Below are positions 36,241-45,960 of a DNA stretch of 64,000 nt, one piece after another. This DNA is from Chaetorhynchus papuensis (taxonomy: Eukaryota; Chordata; Aves; Passeriformes; Rhipiduridae): the NCBI GenBank assembly GCA_013396525.1, contig VWYX01000206.1:237015-301014 (forward strand), read 5' to 3'. Under the pieces are notes generated by a model. It worked only from the letters and a program-made list of their open reading frames with translations, was not told the DNA's origin and did no database searches. Both the position numbers and the translations under genes were made by a program. Numbering within the stretch: the stretch's first letter is position 1; each line of letters starts with the position of its first letter.

Positions 36241-36999
36241 GACTGTACAGCAGAACAGGACAGGGATTTCTGCCTGTTCCCAGGGCTAGGGAAGTCACAG
36301 ACTTGGGGCCAAACTGGGGCCAATTTACTCACATCAACTGGCCATAAGAAATTAATGGGGCTGTCCCTAAGAGCAAAGGTCTCATCCAACAGCGATTAAA
36401 ATCAATGGCCCCTTCACGGGGTTTCAGAGACCCTTAGATGGAGCACGAGGTAAGCAGGATTTGGTCATAAGCCTGCAGGAAAAATGGGCAGTGAGATATC
36501 TGTATAGAGAATAGAGAATACAGAAGGTTATTTGGGGTTTCCAGCACCTGACTGACTTGCATTAACTTTCTTATTCTTGCAAACCCAAAATTTGTCTCTT
36601 GAAACTTTTATTTTCAGCCAGAGAAAATTCAAAGGCAGAAACCATCGAGAGAGCAGGCTGGGAGCAGAGTGTTGTTCATTTATCTGTGCTGCCACCGACC
36701 ACATTCCCCTTGAAATCCTAATGAAATCGTTAACACATCTTCATCAAGGCAGCACTGAGCCTTGTAAGAGTGGCAGAGCCAGGTCCTTGCCTGGTGTGTG
36801 ACCGGCCAGCATGACCAGCAGTGGGGCTAATCCAAAACTACCAATTATGTCTCCATCTCTCCCTAACCCCCCCTTCTCTATCAGTTTCCGTAGAGCAGTA
36901 AAAAGGATAATCTGTTCACGTATCCTGCTGACAAGTCAGCTGGGATTTCTGCTTTACTCCAGGTGCTTGTAGGGGATCTGAGTGAGGGTGTGTTGGTTA
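36241..36999. other. Noncoding unique DNA, no gene seen
   Basis: Includes a tandem AGAGAAT duplication near 36505. The short plus-strand frame (36577-36801) is unrecognised. Confidence 0.45.
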
Positions 37000-37780
37000 A
37001 CGTGAGCATCGTGGTCCCGTTGCTAAAATAATGAATGCAGGAGCCTGGACTGTCAAACAAATGAATCTCAGGCTGCTGGTGATATCACAAACCACCAGGG
37101 CTTCACTCTCACAGGTTGCAGTTTCATCAACCCCCCTCGCCTATTGATTTATACCTGCAGAATCCATCCTTCTCCTTATCCATTATCCTAAATGCAATGT
37201 TAACGTACCAGAGAAAATCTATTTGAGTTCATTTGAATTTTTTTTTTTTCAGCTCCTGAATTAATGTTTTCTAAAAGGCTGTTTTAATCAGGCGCTTTTT
37301 TATTAAAAGAAATATTACGAGAATAAAACACCAGCCCCAAGGTTCAGTCAGTTATGGCAAAGTAGCAGATTTGGCTCCTGCTATCTCACTGTGCTTTTTG
37401 TCCCTTTGCAAAATTAGCAGTGCGAATTAGATCCAAGAATTTTAACCCTATTTGACCAGTGAGAGTTAACTGATGAACACAGTTAATTTATTTGATGAAT
37501 CAGTGTCAGGGGGATTGGTGAGGGGATTTTTCATTCCTTCCAATAATATAAAACTGCAGAATTGCAGGTTATGTTATTAGTTGGAGTTAACCTGCTAGAG
37601 TGATTAGGGAGATTTGCCTTTTTTTCTGCTTTTATTGACAGGATGTTTCTGAAAATAAGCCTTTGTATATCTGCATGAGATAAAATGTTATTATTTGCAT
37701 GTGGTGTCTGGCATCATTGTCAAAACAAGTGGACAAAAATCAGCCCAAGGTTGTGAGTTTGCTTGTTCATTGCTCCATAT
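37000..37780. promoter_or_regulatory. Long AT-rich candidate enhancer block
   Basis: Nearly 800 bp of repeat-free AT-rich sequence with no frame longer than 60 codons on either strand. Motifs include CTATTGATTTATACC near 37141, CCTGAATTAATG near 37255, a TGTTTTAATCAGGCGC stretch, GTTAATTTATTTGATGAATC near 37481, ATTGACAGG near 37635, and an exact reverse octamer (37693-37700). It is among the best regulatory candidates by composition. Conservation was not tested. Confidence 0.4.
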
Positions 37781-38987
37781 AAACTTTTAAATCCTGTCTT
37801 GTTTACAAGGTTCTTGCATCCATTTAAATCCCATTTTCAGATTTCCCACACCCAGAAATTTTACCAACCTCTTTCCTTTTGTTTTTAAATGTAAGGTTTC
37901 TAGGCAGTGATCTGTTTCCAGAAATTAGGGCTTATAGGAAATCATTATCTATCCATCTCTCACAATCTGCAGCAGCATCGTGGGACATAACAGCACGGAT
38001 TACCCTGAAATGTTTGCAATATGTATAAAACAACCCAAAACATACAAATCTAAAGTTTCAAATGCAGCTTTTCCCAAAGGGCAAAGACAGACACAGAGTG
38101 CAATCCCTTGCCTTTGTAAATAAAGAGATACAACTGATTTTATCTTATTCATCTTTCTGGTGCCCTTAGAAAGATGAAGTTCACCAGCACCACCATATGT
38201 AGCTCTACATCCTTAGATGTCTATGACTATGATATATATCATACAACACACACACACACATGTACTGGCATTTTTGGGGGGGTTCAGCTTAAATGCAGGC
38301 TCAGAGGGAGTGTGGGGGAGCCACGATGCTCACTAAGTTGAAAAAAAAGTAAAATAAAATTCAGCTTAAAGCAGGTGGACGGCAAGGAGAGGGAAAAATG
38401 AAGGTCCCTGGACACCCAAAACCAGCCCTATCACTTCCCAGCTGGGAGCCACTGGCTGCTGTAGTCAGAGGCTTTTTGGAAAAGAAGGAGTAGGGACATG
38501 TTCCTCTGTCTGTAGCTGGACTCAGATATCTGGGAGCCGCAGCACAGGGATCCTAGAATCATGGGAGATGGAAAGCCAGCAAGGATGAATTGCATTTAAC
38601 TATTTTTAGAAGGTTGGGAGGCAGAAAGGATTGTCCCTGCTCAGGCTGGAACTGCATGTGGATACAGACCAAACCCTGAAACTAAGCAGCCAAAAATTCC
38701 AGTTTGGCTCTGGACTTTGCCCTAGCATTTGTTGGTGCAAAGTCCTGCCTGCAGGTGACTGCTAGATGGGAGGTTGGAAGGAGAAAGAATTTGAGAAGAA
38801 AAAACAGCTGTGGGGACTTGTTGGTGAATTTGTGTTTAATTCATGAATGATTTAAATGAAATCTTTGTGATGATTTCTATTAAAACAGATTTCCATTTTC
38901 CTTAAACTTATTTGTAAAGCACAGTCTGGCTACAGTTTGCTATGAACCCTTCTACTTCCAGAAATTTCTGCTAATGGAGATCAGTTC
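37781..38987. other. Noncoding unique DNA, no gene seen
   Basis: No gene recognised. A short CA microsatellite is listed separately. The long absence of frames over 60 codons continues from the block upstream. Confidence 0.5.
38243..38261. repeat. Short (CA)n microsatellite
   Basis: About nine CA units, with one AA interruption at the start, preceded by a (GA/TA)-type stretch. Probably length-variable. Confidence 0.85.
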
Positions 38988-39236
38988 ATCATAGAATTGT
39001 ACAATGGTTTGGGTTGGAAGGGACCTTAAAGCTCATCTCATTCCAACCCCCTGCCATGGGCGGGGGCATCTTCCACTGTCCCAGGTTTCTCCAAGCCCTG
39101 TCCAACCTGGCCTTGGACACTTCCAGGGATGGGGCATCCACAGCTTCTCTGGGCACCCTGTGCCAGGGCCTCCCCACCCTCACAGGGAAGAATTTCTTTC
39201 TCATATCCAATCTAAGCCTCCCCTCTTTCCGTTTCT
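38988..39236 (-). mobile_element. CR1 LINE 3' fragment, minus
   Basis: Reverse-complement CR1 3' end. Starts at CATAGAATTGTACAATGG, then the 'GGGTTGGAAGGGACCTTAAA' stretch, 'CCAACCCCCTGCCATGGGCG', 'CCTGTCCAACCTGGCCTTGG', 'ACTTCCAGGGATGGGGCATC' and 'GAAGAATTTCTTTCTCATAT'. It ends near 39236 at unrelated sequence. About 250 bp, 5'-truncated and non-autonomous. The terminal octamer array is reduced to one unit. Confidence 0.92.
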
Positions 39237-41406
39237 CCTTCTGCTGTTGGAGATGCCATATCACCTGTGGTGCTTGTTTCACTTGTTTTGGCCAGAGCTA
39301 TCCGGGGGCAATGTGTCCATCTTGAGATGGGTAACTCTTCCAAGTGTTTGTTCCCTGCGGCAGCCACAGGCTGGGGAAAGTATGGAGCAGACCTGTAAGG
39401 TTTTCAGGATAATTTCTCCCTGTATAAGAGTCCTTTGCTGCCACAGTCTTTGCCCGCGTGGGTTAATAAAACCATCTATCACACTTCCTGATGACAGATG
39501 TCTACATGTCCAAATAATACCCAGCATGGAGAGCTATGCGCTCTGACAGCCAGAATCAGGTTTCAGAAGAGAGTGAGACGACTCCAGAAGTGAATGGAAT
39601 GCACAGATGTTAGCAAGCCTGTCCTTCTGATTAAGTTTGCTGCAATGCAGAAGGTATAAATATGTTCAGATGCTCAGAAGGCCATGGGAAATGAGAGGCT
39701 GCGTTTTAGCACCCGGCACTTTTGAGTCCTGGGGTAATCCTGATTTTAAGTACACCTTTTATAGACCAATCTGGCTGAATTGTTCTACAAGTTAAATGAA
39801 GCAAAGACTTTGTAGAAGTATTCTGGCAAACAATATAATGTATCACTTAAAGAGCTATAACCAAGCAAGTGGAAAATGCAGCTCTTGTTGCAATTTAAGG
39901 CAGAGTAACCATAGTTCATATATAGCATTTTATTGTGGAAAATGAAAACAAATATTAGTAAGCAAATAGGCATTGTACCCCAGTGCACTCTGCTACCCAG
40001 AGATCAATGTATGGTGCTGGGTAACTATCCTCCAGGCAGCTTCTAACTCTTAGAAGTTGCAATCCCAGCTCTTTCTTCCCTGAGGAAGGAGGCCCTCATT
40101 CCCACATTGTGGTGCTGCAGTTTTTGGGACCAAGCAGCCCCATCTCCGTTGTATCCTCCAGCCCAGAGGTAACACTGAGGCTTGGGAACAGCTTGATCTG
40201 ATAAGAGCAGGGATACGTTTCAGACTCACACTTGGCCACCTGCCCTGGCTGTGAGCATCTCAGGTTGTGTCTGGGGGTTATGTATTTCACACCTTTCCCA
40301 TCCCTGTGACTTCACCAAGCACAACTTTCCAAAGAGAAGTGACTTTCTTCAAGGAGAGGTGACTTTGGAGAAGTTTGTCAAGAACTTTGATAAACTGTGG
40401 TACAATTTGTGCTAATTGGATTGTCAGCCTCTGGCAGCAGATGTCCATGAAACACAAGGAGGTCCTACACTAAGGAATCCTATCCCACTAAGGAATAAAA
40501 TCTGCCTTGAGAAAGTTCTTCCCTAGCAAAGAAATCCCAGCAGAGGAGGAGCAGATGATAAAGCAGAGATAAGGGATCTTCTCTTCAATACTTGTTCTTC
40601 TCCCTCCATTCCAGGGCTGCACCAGCACATCCTCATTGGTTGCTTCCCAGAGTCTCAGAAAATTCCCAGGGGGCTGGTTCCAGCTGCTGTGTGTCTCTCA
40701 GCGGCCGGTTTTTGGGCAGGGAAAGCTGACACTCCACAGGCAGAGCGTGCTGAACTCCACTGTCCCTGCACGGTGCAGGAATCCTGCACAGCCGAGCCAA
40801 CGCTTCACAAAGTGCTGCCTCAGAGTGACTCTGAGGAGGGGAAGTATCACATTGATTATTCCTGAATCTATGGCCAATTACATTATTTTATTCAAAATTA
40901 TACCAGTAAGGCATAACGTTTATGGGACTGGAAATGTCTTCTGAGTGACTGCTCCGGATGTTGGAAGTGCTGACTGCCCCGGCTGTCTCAGGGGTCTCTG
41001 CCAGGCTGGTAAATCTGAAATCCCTCATTCATTCAGGGCTGGAAAGTGCTTTAGTCCTGAATGAAACATCGGAAGAGATTTTTACACCTGGGTTTTCATA
41101 GCCTGATCTTAGCAGAGAAAAGGAATAACTCTGAGTTTCCATTTGAAATGACCTCAGGAACAGCTTGTTGCAGCTAAGCCCTTTGGTTTACAGTTATTCC
41201 TTTGGCTGCTCACCTGGGCTTTGTTTGCTTTAAAAATCACAACTGGTGGTAGCCACCATCCCTTCTTTCCCCGAGTCCACTGAGAGATGAAACTCTGAAC
41301 TCTGCTCTCCTCATTTCCTTTCCCTTTCCTGTGAGTGCTCTGCCTCTCCTCTGCTGTTCCCCGAGAACTGCCTGATGTTAGGGATTGTCCTCCAACCCTG
41401 CCAGCA
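39237..41406. other. Noncoding unique DNA, no gene seen
   Basis: The plus-strand frame at 39004-39546 starts within the CR1 copy and is not a gene. The rest is mixed sequence with a somewhat AT-rich part at 39.7-40.0 kb. Confidence 0.5.
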
Positions 41407-42171
41407 CGTGTTCCTGCGTGTTCCTGTGTGTTCCTGTGTGTGTGTATGTGTGCTCCTGTGTGTATTTCTGTGTGTTTCTGTGTGTTCCTGTGTGTATTTG
41501 TGTGTTTCTGTGTGTATTTGTGTGTTTCTGTGTGTATTTGTGTGTTCCTGTGTGTTCCTGTGTGCTCCTGTGTGTATTTCTGTGTGTTCCTGTGTGTTCC
41601 TGTGTGTATTCGTGCATGCTGTGTGTGCTCCCGTGTATTCCTGTGTGTTGCTGTGTGCATTTATGTGTTCCTGTGTGTGTTTGTGTGTGTTTGTGTGTGC
41701 TTGTGTGCTCCTTTGTGTTCCTGTGTTCCTCTGTGTATTCATGTGTTTCTGTGTTCCTGTGTGTTCCTGTGTGTATTTATGTGTGTTCCTGAGTGTTTGT
41801 GTGTGTTTGTGTATGTTCCTGTGTGTGTTCGTGTGTGTTGTGTGTGTTCCTGTGTGTGTTCCTGTGTGTTTGTGTGTGTTCCTGTGTGTTCCTGTGTGTG
41901 TTCCTGTGTGTTCCTGTGTGTTTGTGTGTGTTCCTGTGTGTTCCTGTGTGTTCCTGTGTGTATTTATGTGTGCTCCTGTGTGTTTGTATGTGTTCCTGTG
42001 TGTATTCATGCCTGTTGTGTGTGTTCCTATGTGTTCCTGTGTGTGTTTGTGTGTGTTCCTGTGTGTATTTATGTGTGTTCCTGTGTGTTCCTGTGTGTTC
42101 CTGTGTGTATTTATGGGTGTTCCTGTGTGTTCCTGTGTGTATTCATACGTGTTGTGTGTGCTCACACAAGC
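41407..42171 (+). repeat. GT-rich minisatellite of 10/12-bp units
   Basis: About 765 bp built from a 10-bp TTCCTGTGTG unit and a 12-bp TATTTNTGTGTG unit, with variants such as TGCTCCTGTG and TTTGTGTGTG. A longer marker unit, ATTCATGCCTGTTGTGTGTG-like, recurs at 41608, 42004 and 42141, with a weaker copy at 41829, giving higher-order structure. Because the units lack stop codons on either strand, they create long artificial frames (plus 41335-42279 and 41375-42343; minus 41311-42315) encoding Cys/Val/Phe or Thr/His/Asn repeats. The array is likely length-polymorphic and hard to assemble. Confidence 0.95.
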
Positions 42172-42339
42172 CCAGGGAGCTGCTGCACGGCCACGTCCTG
42201 CAGACTTTGGCACAAGGGACACGCAGCTGACCTTCCCACGCAGGGAATGGAAACGCATCTCCAGCACACAGAGGGTTAATAGCTCTAAATCTAAAGTACT
42301 CATCTGCAATCTCAATTTGCTCAGAGTCCAGCAGCTGCA

Positions 42340-42800
42340 TTAGTTGAGATAATTCTGTCAGTGAGTGCTGTTTGTACCCAGAACATGCCTGCTAAATTTG
42401 TTAAAGAATACCCCAGACTAACGCATCATTACACTCACAAAGTCATCTATCTTTTACTTCAGATTAATTCTTTTTTTTCCCTCTCTCTTCACCTCCTCCA
42501 TAAATCCTGGTGCACTTAATTAATTTCAGTTCCAGTGTAAGGTCCATAATACAGAATTGTTCAAGCAAACACAAAATTAATTATTCTATTTACAGCCTTC
42601 TCATTGAAAGGAGCATTTCATCTTTCATAATTACATTTCGGAACGTCCAATTATGAATTCAGACTTCTGCTGTTTTGCATACCGTGATTGTATGAGAGTG
42701 TCTCCATGCCAATGAGAACCCAGATTTGGGTCTCACATTTCCTTCCAATTAGACTAAATTCAAGTACAGTTCCAGTCTGAAAAACCTTTTCAAGAGGTGA
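42340..42800. promoter_or_regulatory. Candidate conserved noncoding element
   Basis: AT-rich repeat-free block directly after the minisatellite. Contains TTAATTAATT (42516-42525), ATTAATTA (42576-42583), TTTCATAATTACATTTCGG near 42620, CAATTATGAATTC near 42649, and a GTTTTGCATACCGTGATTG stretch. No long frames. Strongly enhancer-like in composition. Confidence 0.4.
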
Positions 42801-43949
42801 CTGAGGGAGAGGGTGGGAGATTGGGGGTGCCTAAAGAATCGGGTTAAAAAATACATCTATGAATGCACGTTATCGTTTCTTCTCCAGCAACAGAGATGTC
42901 TTTATAACACAGCACAAGGCTGCTGTACCTGGTTCAGTAACCCTACCAGCTGCTGCAGGCTTAATTCTACAAGCAAAAGACTTTATCAAGCTCTTTTTGA
43001 GCTAATGGAAAAATTCCTTGGCTTCTACAGCTTTAAAAAGAGCTTTTGAACTCATGCACATGTTGATATATATTATACCCTTGATTTGTGTTAATTATAT
43101 CAATTTTTAATGCCTTCTGTCACAGTAGCTGTTTTCCTCAGAGCTGATTTGTGAGCGAAATCTGAAGCTGCAAAGGTTTCCTGCTTGCTGCAAACCTGGG
43201 GCAGGTTCAAGGAAGGTTCCTTGTGTGTTATGAGAATTCTGGCCTCGACCCATGAAGCAGGGATGGAAAACCCAGGCTCAGCAGTTCTGGGTTTTGCCTG
43301 TCCACAATTCCCCCTGGAACTGAGGTCTGTGATGGGTGTTTGGTTCCCTTGGGAGCTGCAATGCCAAGGGAAGTGGGGGGTTGTAGGAAAATCTTGACCT
43401 GAGTCCTTATCCTCCAGCAGCTGGCAGCTCTGGGAGGGGACTCAGGAGACCTGGGCTCGAGTCCCAGCTCTGTCCCAGGTGCTGTGGGTGATCCTGAGCC
43501 GGGGTTTCAGGCCTGACCCATAGGCTGCAGGTGGGAGCTGTGAGCTGGATGAGGCTGTTGGAGGTTGCTGGATGGACAAGGGGAGCACAGCTGCCTCCTG
43601 TCATCCCAGCACAAAATCCTCCTGTGACAGTCAGCTTGGCTGCATGGGGACATGGCTACAGCTCTTCCTTAATGCCTGGAGCTCCTGACCTCCAAAAGCA
43701 CCCAGAGCTGCCTTTGCACTCGGGAGAGAGCAGGAGCTGGACTGACATCCGGCTGAAGAGGGCACCCAGGCAATCCAAGGCTTTTTTTTCTCTCCCTCTT
43801 TGCATACGTGAGAGATGGCCACAGTTGATCTGACCTTTTAGGATATCTGGTTTAAAAATTCCTGCCCAGTACAGGTTGAAACGAGCTGGTGTAAGAGCTG
43901 CGAAGTATCTCTGGAGTCCGCCTGTCAAATTTCATCATGCCCTGAAAAG
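42801..43949. other. Noncoding unique DNA, no gene seen
   Basis: AT-rich to 43.1 kb, then GC-richer. Frames of up to 100 codons (43531-43833, plus) are unrecognised. An old SINE fragment is listed separately. Confidence 0.5.
43441..43512 (+). repeat. MIR/CORE-SINE-like remnant
   Basis: AGACCTGGGCTCGAGTCCCA plus the following GCTCTG closely follows the MIR core 'CCTGGGTTCAAATCCCAGCTCTG'. The downstream GTGGGTGATCCTGAGCC fits 'TGTGTGACCTTGGGC', and GGTTTCAG fits 'CTCAGTTTCC' loosely. It includes a tRNA B-box-like GGCTCGAGTCC, expected of a tRNA-derived SINE. It is ancient and inactive. Confidence 0.5.
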
Positions 43950-44130
43950 CCAAAATGTGCCCATCTCCTTCAGAAACACAAATAAATTGCTTTAGCCTTA
44001 TCTAGAGTTTTACAGTGACTGCCGTCTTAATGGGATGAAGCGTGGTAATCAACTTTATAGAGCATATTTCCATGGCACACCCGTTATGTCATGCCTTGTT
44101 TACACAATTGGAATTAGGGATTAAGAGGTA
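43950..44130. promoter_or_regulatory. Candidate conserved noncoding element
   Basis: Unique block with AAATAAATTGCTTTAGCC, CGTCTTAATGGGATG, GTAATCAACTTTATAG and ACACAATTGGAATTAGGG. No repeat. Role inferred. Confidence 0.3.
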
Positions 44131-44645
44131 CACATACTGGGCAGGGGGCCAAAAATACTTTTACAGCCCTGATTTACTGGTTAGTCCATGCAGGACTCGG
44201 GAACTGTGCGTGCATCGGCTGCACTGGGAATGTGACTGGCTTTGGAGTGCAGGGCCTAGGAAAGTGCAGTGTCACATCACAGGGGCTGAAAATAAACCTG
44301 AGGGCCAGGCAGGTGGGCACTGAGTGTCACCACATGAGCCCTGGTGGGGTGGATGGATGGGACAACTGCTGCACTGGTGTCTGTCCCCCTCCAAACACAT
44401 CTCCAGTGCTGCCCTGGTGCCTGGGAGTTAAAACTCCCTGGTAGCTGGTGGGAAACACATGAATGGTGATGACAGAGTGTAACCTGTCACGATGTGCAGC
44501 TGACAGCAGGGCTGGGGAACCTGTGCCCACGGGCACTGCCAGGTCCTGGTTGGAGGCCTGCACCAACAGAAACTCAACACTTGCAAAGAAAACTCAGACT
44601 TGAGAGCAAAGTAGATTTTTCATAGAGTTACCTTTTTTATTATCC
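44131..44645. other. Noncoding unique DNA, no gene seen
   Basis: Unrecognised short frames only. No repeats. Confidence 0.45.
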
Positions 44646-44799
44646 CAGAATCACGGAGTCACAGGATGATTTGTGATGGAAGGAACCTTAAAGATCATCT
44701 TGTTCCAATCCCCTGCCATGGCAGGGACACCTTCTGCTAGAACAGGTTGCTCAATGTCCTGTCCAACCTGGCCTTGAACACTTCCAGGGATGGGGCAAG
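44646..44799 (-). mobile_element. CR1 LINE 3' fragment, short
   Basis: Diverged reverse-complement CR1 3' end: CAGAATCACGGAGTCACAGG (degraded terminal repeats), 'GGAAGGAACCTTAAAGATCA', 'CCCTGCCATGGCAGGGACAC', 'AACAGGTTGCTCAATGTCCT', 'GTCCAACCTGGCCTTGAACA' and 'CTTCCAGGGATGGGGCA'. It stops abruptly at about 44799. About 150 bp, the shortest copy here. Confidence 0.9.
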
Positions 44800-45572
44800 G
44801 AACATCACTGTACTAATAAGAATGATGGTCCTTGCCTAACAATTGTACTGTTCTAGAAACAGAAGAAGTTCTTAAACATAATTAATGTGTCATTTATGGC
44901 CAGAGAGCAGGAGAGGTTGACCCTGCTCTTTGCCCACTTGCAGAACTCTCTCTGGAGAGGATCCATCCCTGCCTTGCTGGGTATGAACCAGGGCTGCTGC
45001 TCTTTACACTCTCCTGTGCAAACCCAGAGAGGGTGGGCTGAGAGAAGCAGACTGAAAGCTCTGAGGCCAGGGGTATCCACTAGACAAAATGCTTCAGATT
45101 CAGGGAAAATGGGACAAGGAGAGGCAGGGGGATGGATGTGGACACCTCCCCACTGCCCACCCCCGAGGAGGATGCAGAGGGAGTAGGAGGACACGCTGTC
45201 CTATTGCAGCCTGCTGCTGCCACCTTCTCTGGGCACCAGCGATGGGGACAGGCACTGATTTACCCTGCAAGGACACTCACGTGCACCAAGCTCACGTCCC
45301 TGGCAGCCAAACCCCACGAGCTGAACCTCAGCTGAAGCTCAAGCACGTCTTCACTCAAGTTGGGAACAGTAAAGATGTTTTTTCCCCTCCACAGATGCTG
45401 TTGTCAATTTGTTAGCCATGTACAAGTGTGAGGCTTTCTGGGGGAAGCCAATTTGTGCAGTTTTTAGCTCATTCAGTGGTGAAGTCTGCTTTATCTCTTG
45501 TGGGAGTGACTTCATGGCTTACAAAGAGACATAAATAATCTGTTTTAAAAGTTGTTGGAGGAACAGTGGATT
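44800..45572. other. Noncoding unique DNA, no gene seen
   Basis: Overlapping plus and minus frames at 44853-45415 of up to 113 codons are unrecognised. Confidence 0.45.
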
Positions 45573-45725
45573 TATAGATCTTATTGTCAGAAGGGAATTA
45601 TAATGACCCTCTGGTCCAGCCCCTGGCCTACCATAAGCAACTCCTGACTCAAAGCCCACATCTTGCACTTGGAGCTGGTTTATTTTATTTTTATAAACAC
45701 ATCCAATCCTGGCAGGAGGGCTTTA
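45573..45725 (-). repeat. Possible ancient sauropsid interspersed repeat
   Basis: TCAGAAGGGAATTATAATGA followed by CCCTCTGGTCCAGCCCC and CATAAGCAACTCCTGACTCA resembles an old repeat widespread in turtles, crocodilians and birds ('CCAGAAGGGACCATTATGATCATCTAGTCTGACC'). I believe it is related to CR1. Very diverged; orientation by analogy only. Confidence 0.35.
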
Positions 45726-45769
45726 TTCAATAACAAAATATTTTTCTTACTGTCCTTAGCTGGCAGGAG

Positions 45770-45960
45770 CTAATTGTTCCCTTTGTGAACTGTGAACGGC
45801 TTTGTGCTGTTCCACCTGGCATCTCTGCTTTTGTTTGTTAATTAGATATTAATTGCAGAGGCTGTTGGGGATTTGTAGGTGAAAAGAGCATGTGTTTATT
45901 GGTCCTGCATGGAAGGGGCTGAAATGAATCGAGTTTGGTAACAACAGACCTTGTAACATC
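45770..45960. promoter_or_regulatory. Candidate conserved noncoding element
   Basis: Unique block with GGAGCTAATTGTTCCC, TTAATTAG (45838-45845) and TATTAATTGC (45847-45856). No frame or repeat. Composition fits an enhancer; untested. Confidence 0.35.

Noticed and set aside
39004..39546. 180-codon plus-strand frame
   Set aside because: Its first part is the antisense of a CR1 3' end, a common source of spurious frames.
41407..42171. CRISPR-like array of short repeats
   Set aside because: Units are directly tandem with no unique spacers, and the genome is eukaryotic.
41311..42343. Three frames of 314-334 codons encoding Cys/Val/Phe-rich or Thr/His/Asn-rich repeat proteins, which look like an ice-binding or antifreeze-type or keratin-like protein
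   Set aside because: They exist on both strands and in several frames of one GT-rich minisatellite whose units lack stop codons. Unit lengths of 10 bp would shift frame with each copy-number change.
43448..43468. tRNA gene (B-box-like GGCTCGAGTCC)
   Set aside because: No cloverleaf arms can be paired around it. It fits the core of an old tRNA-derived SINE instead.
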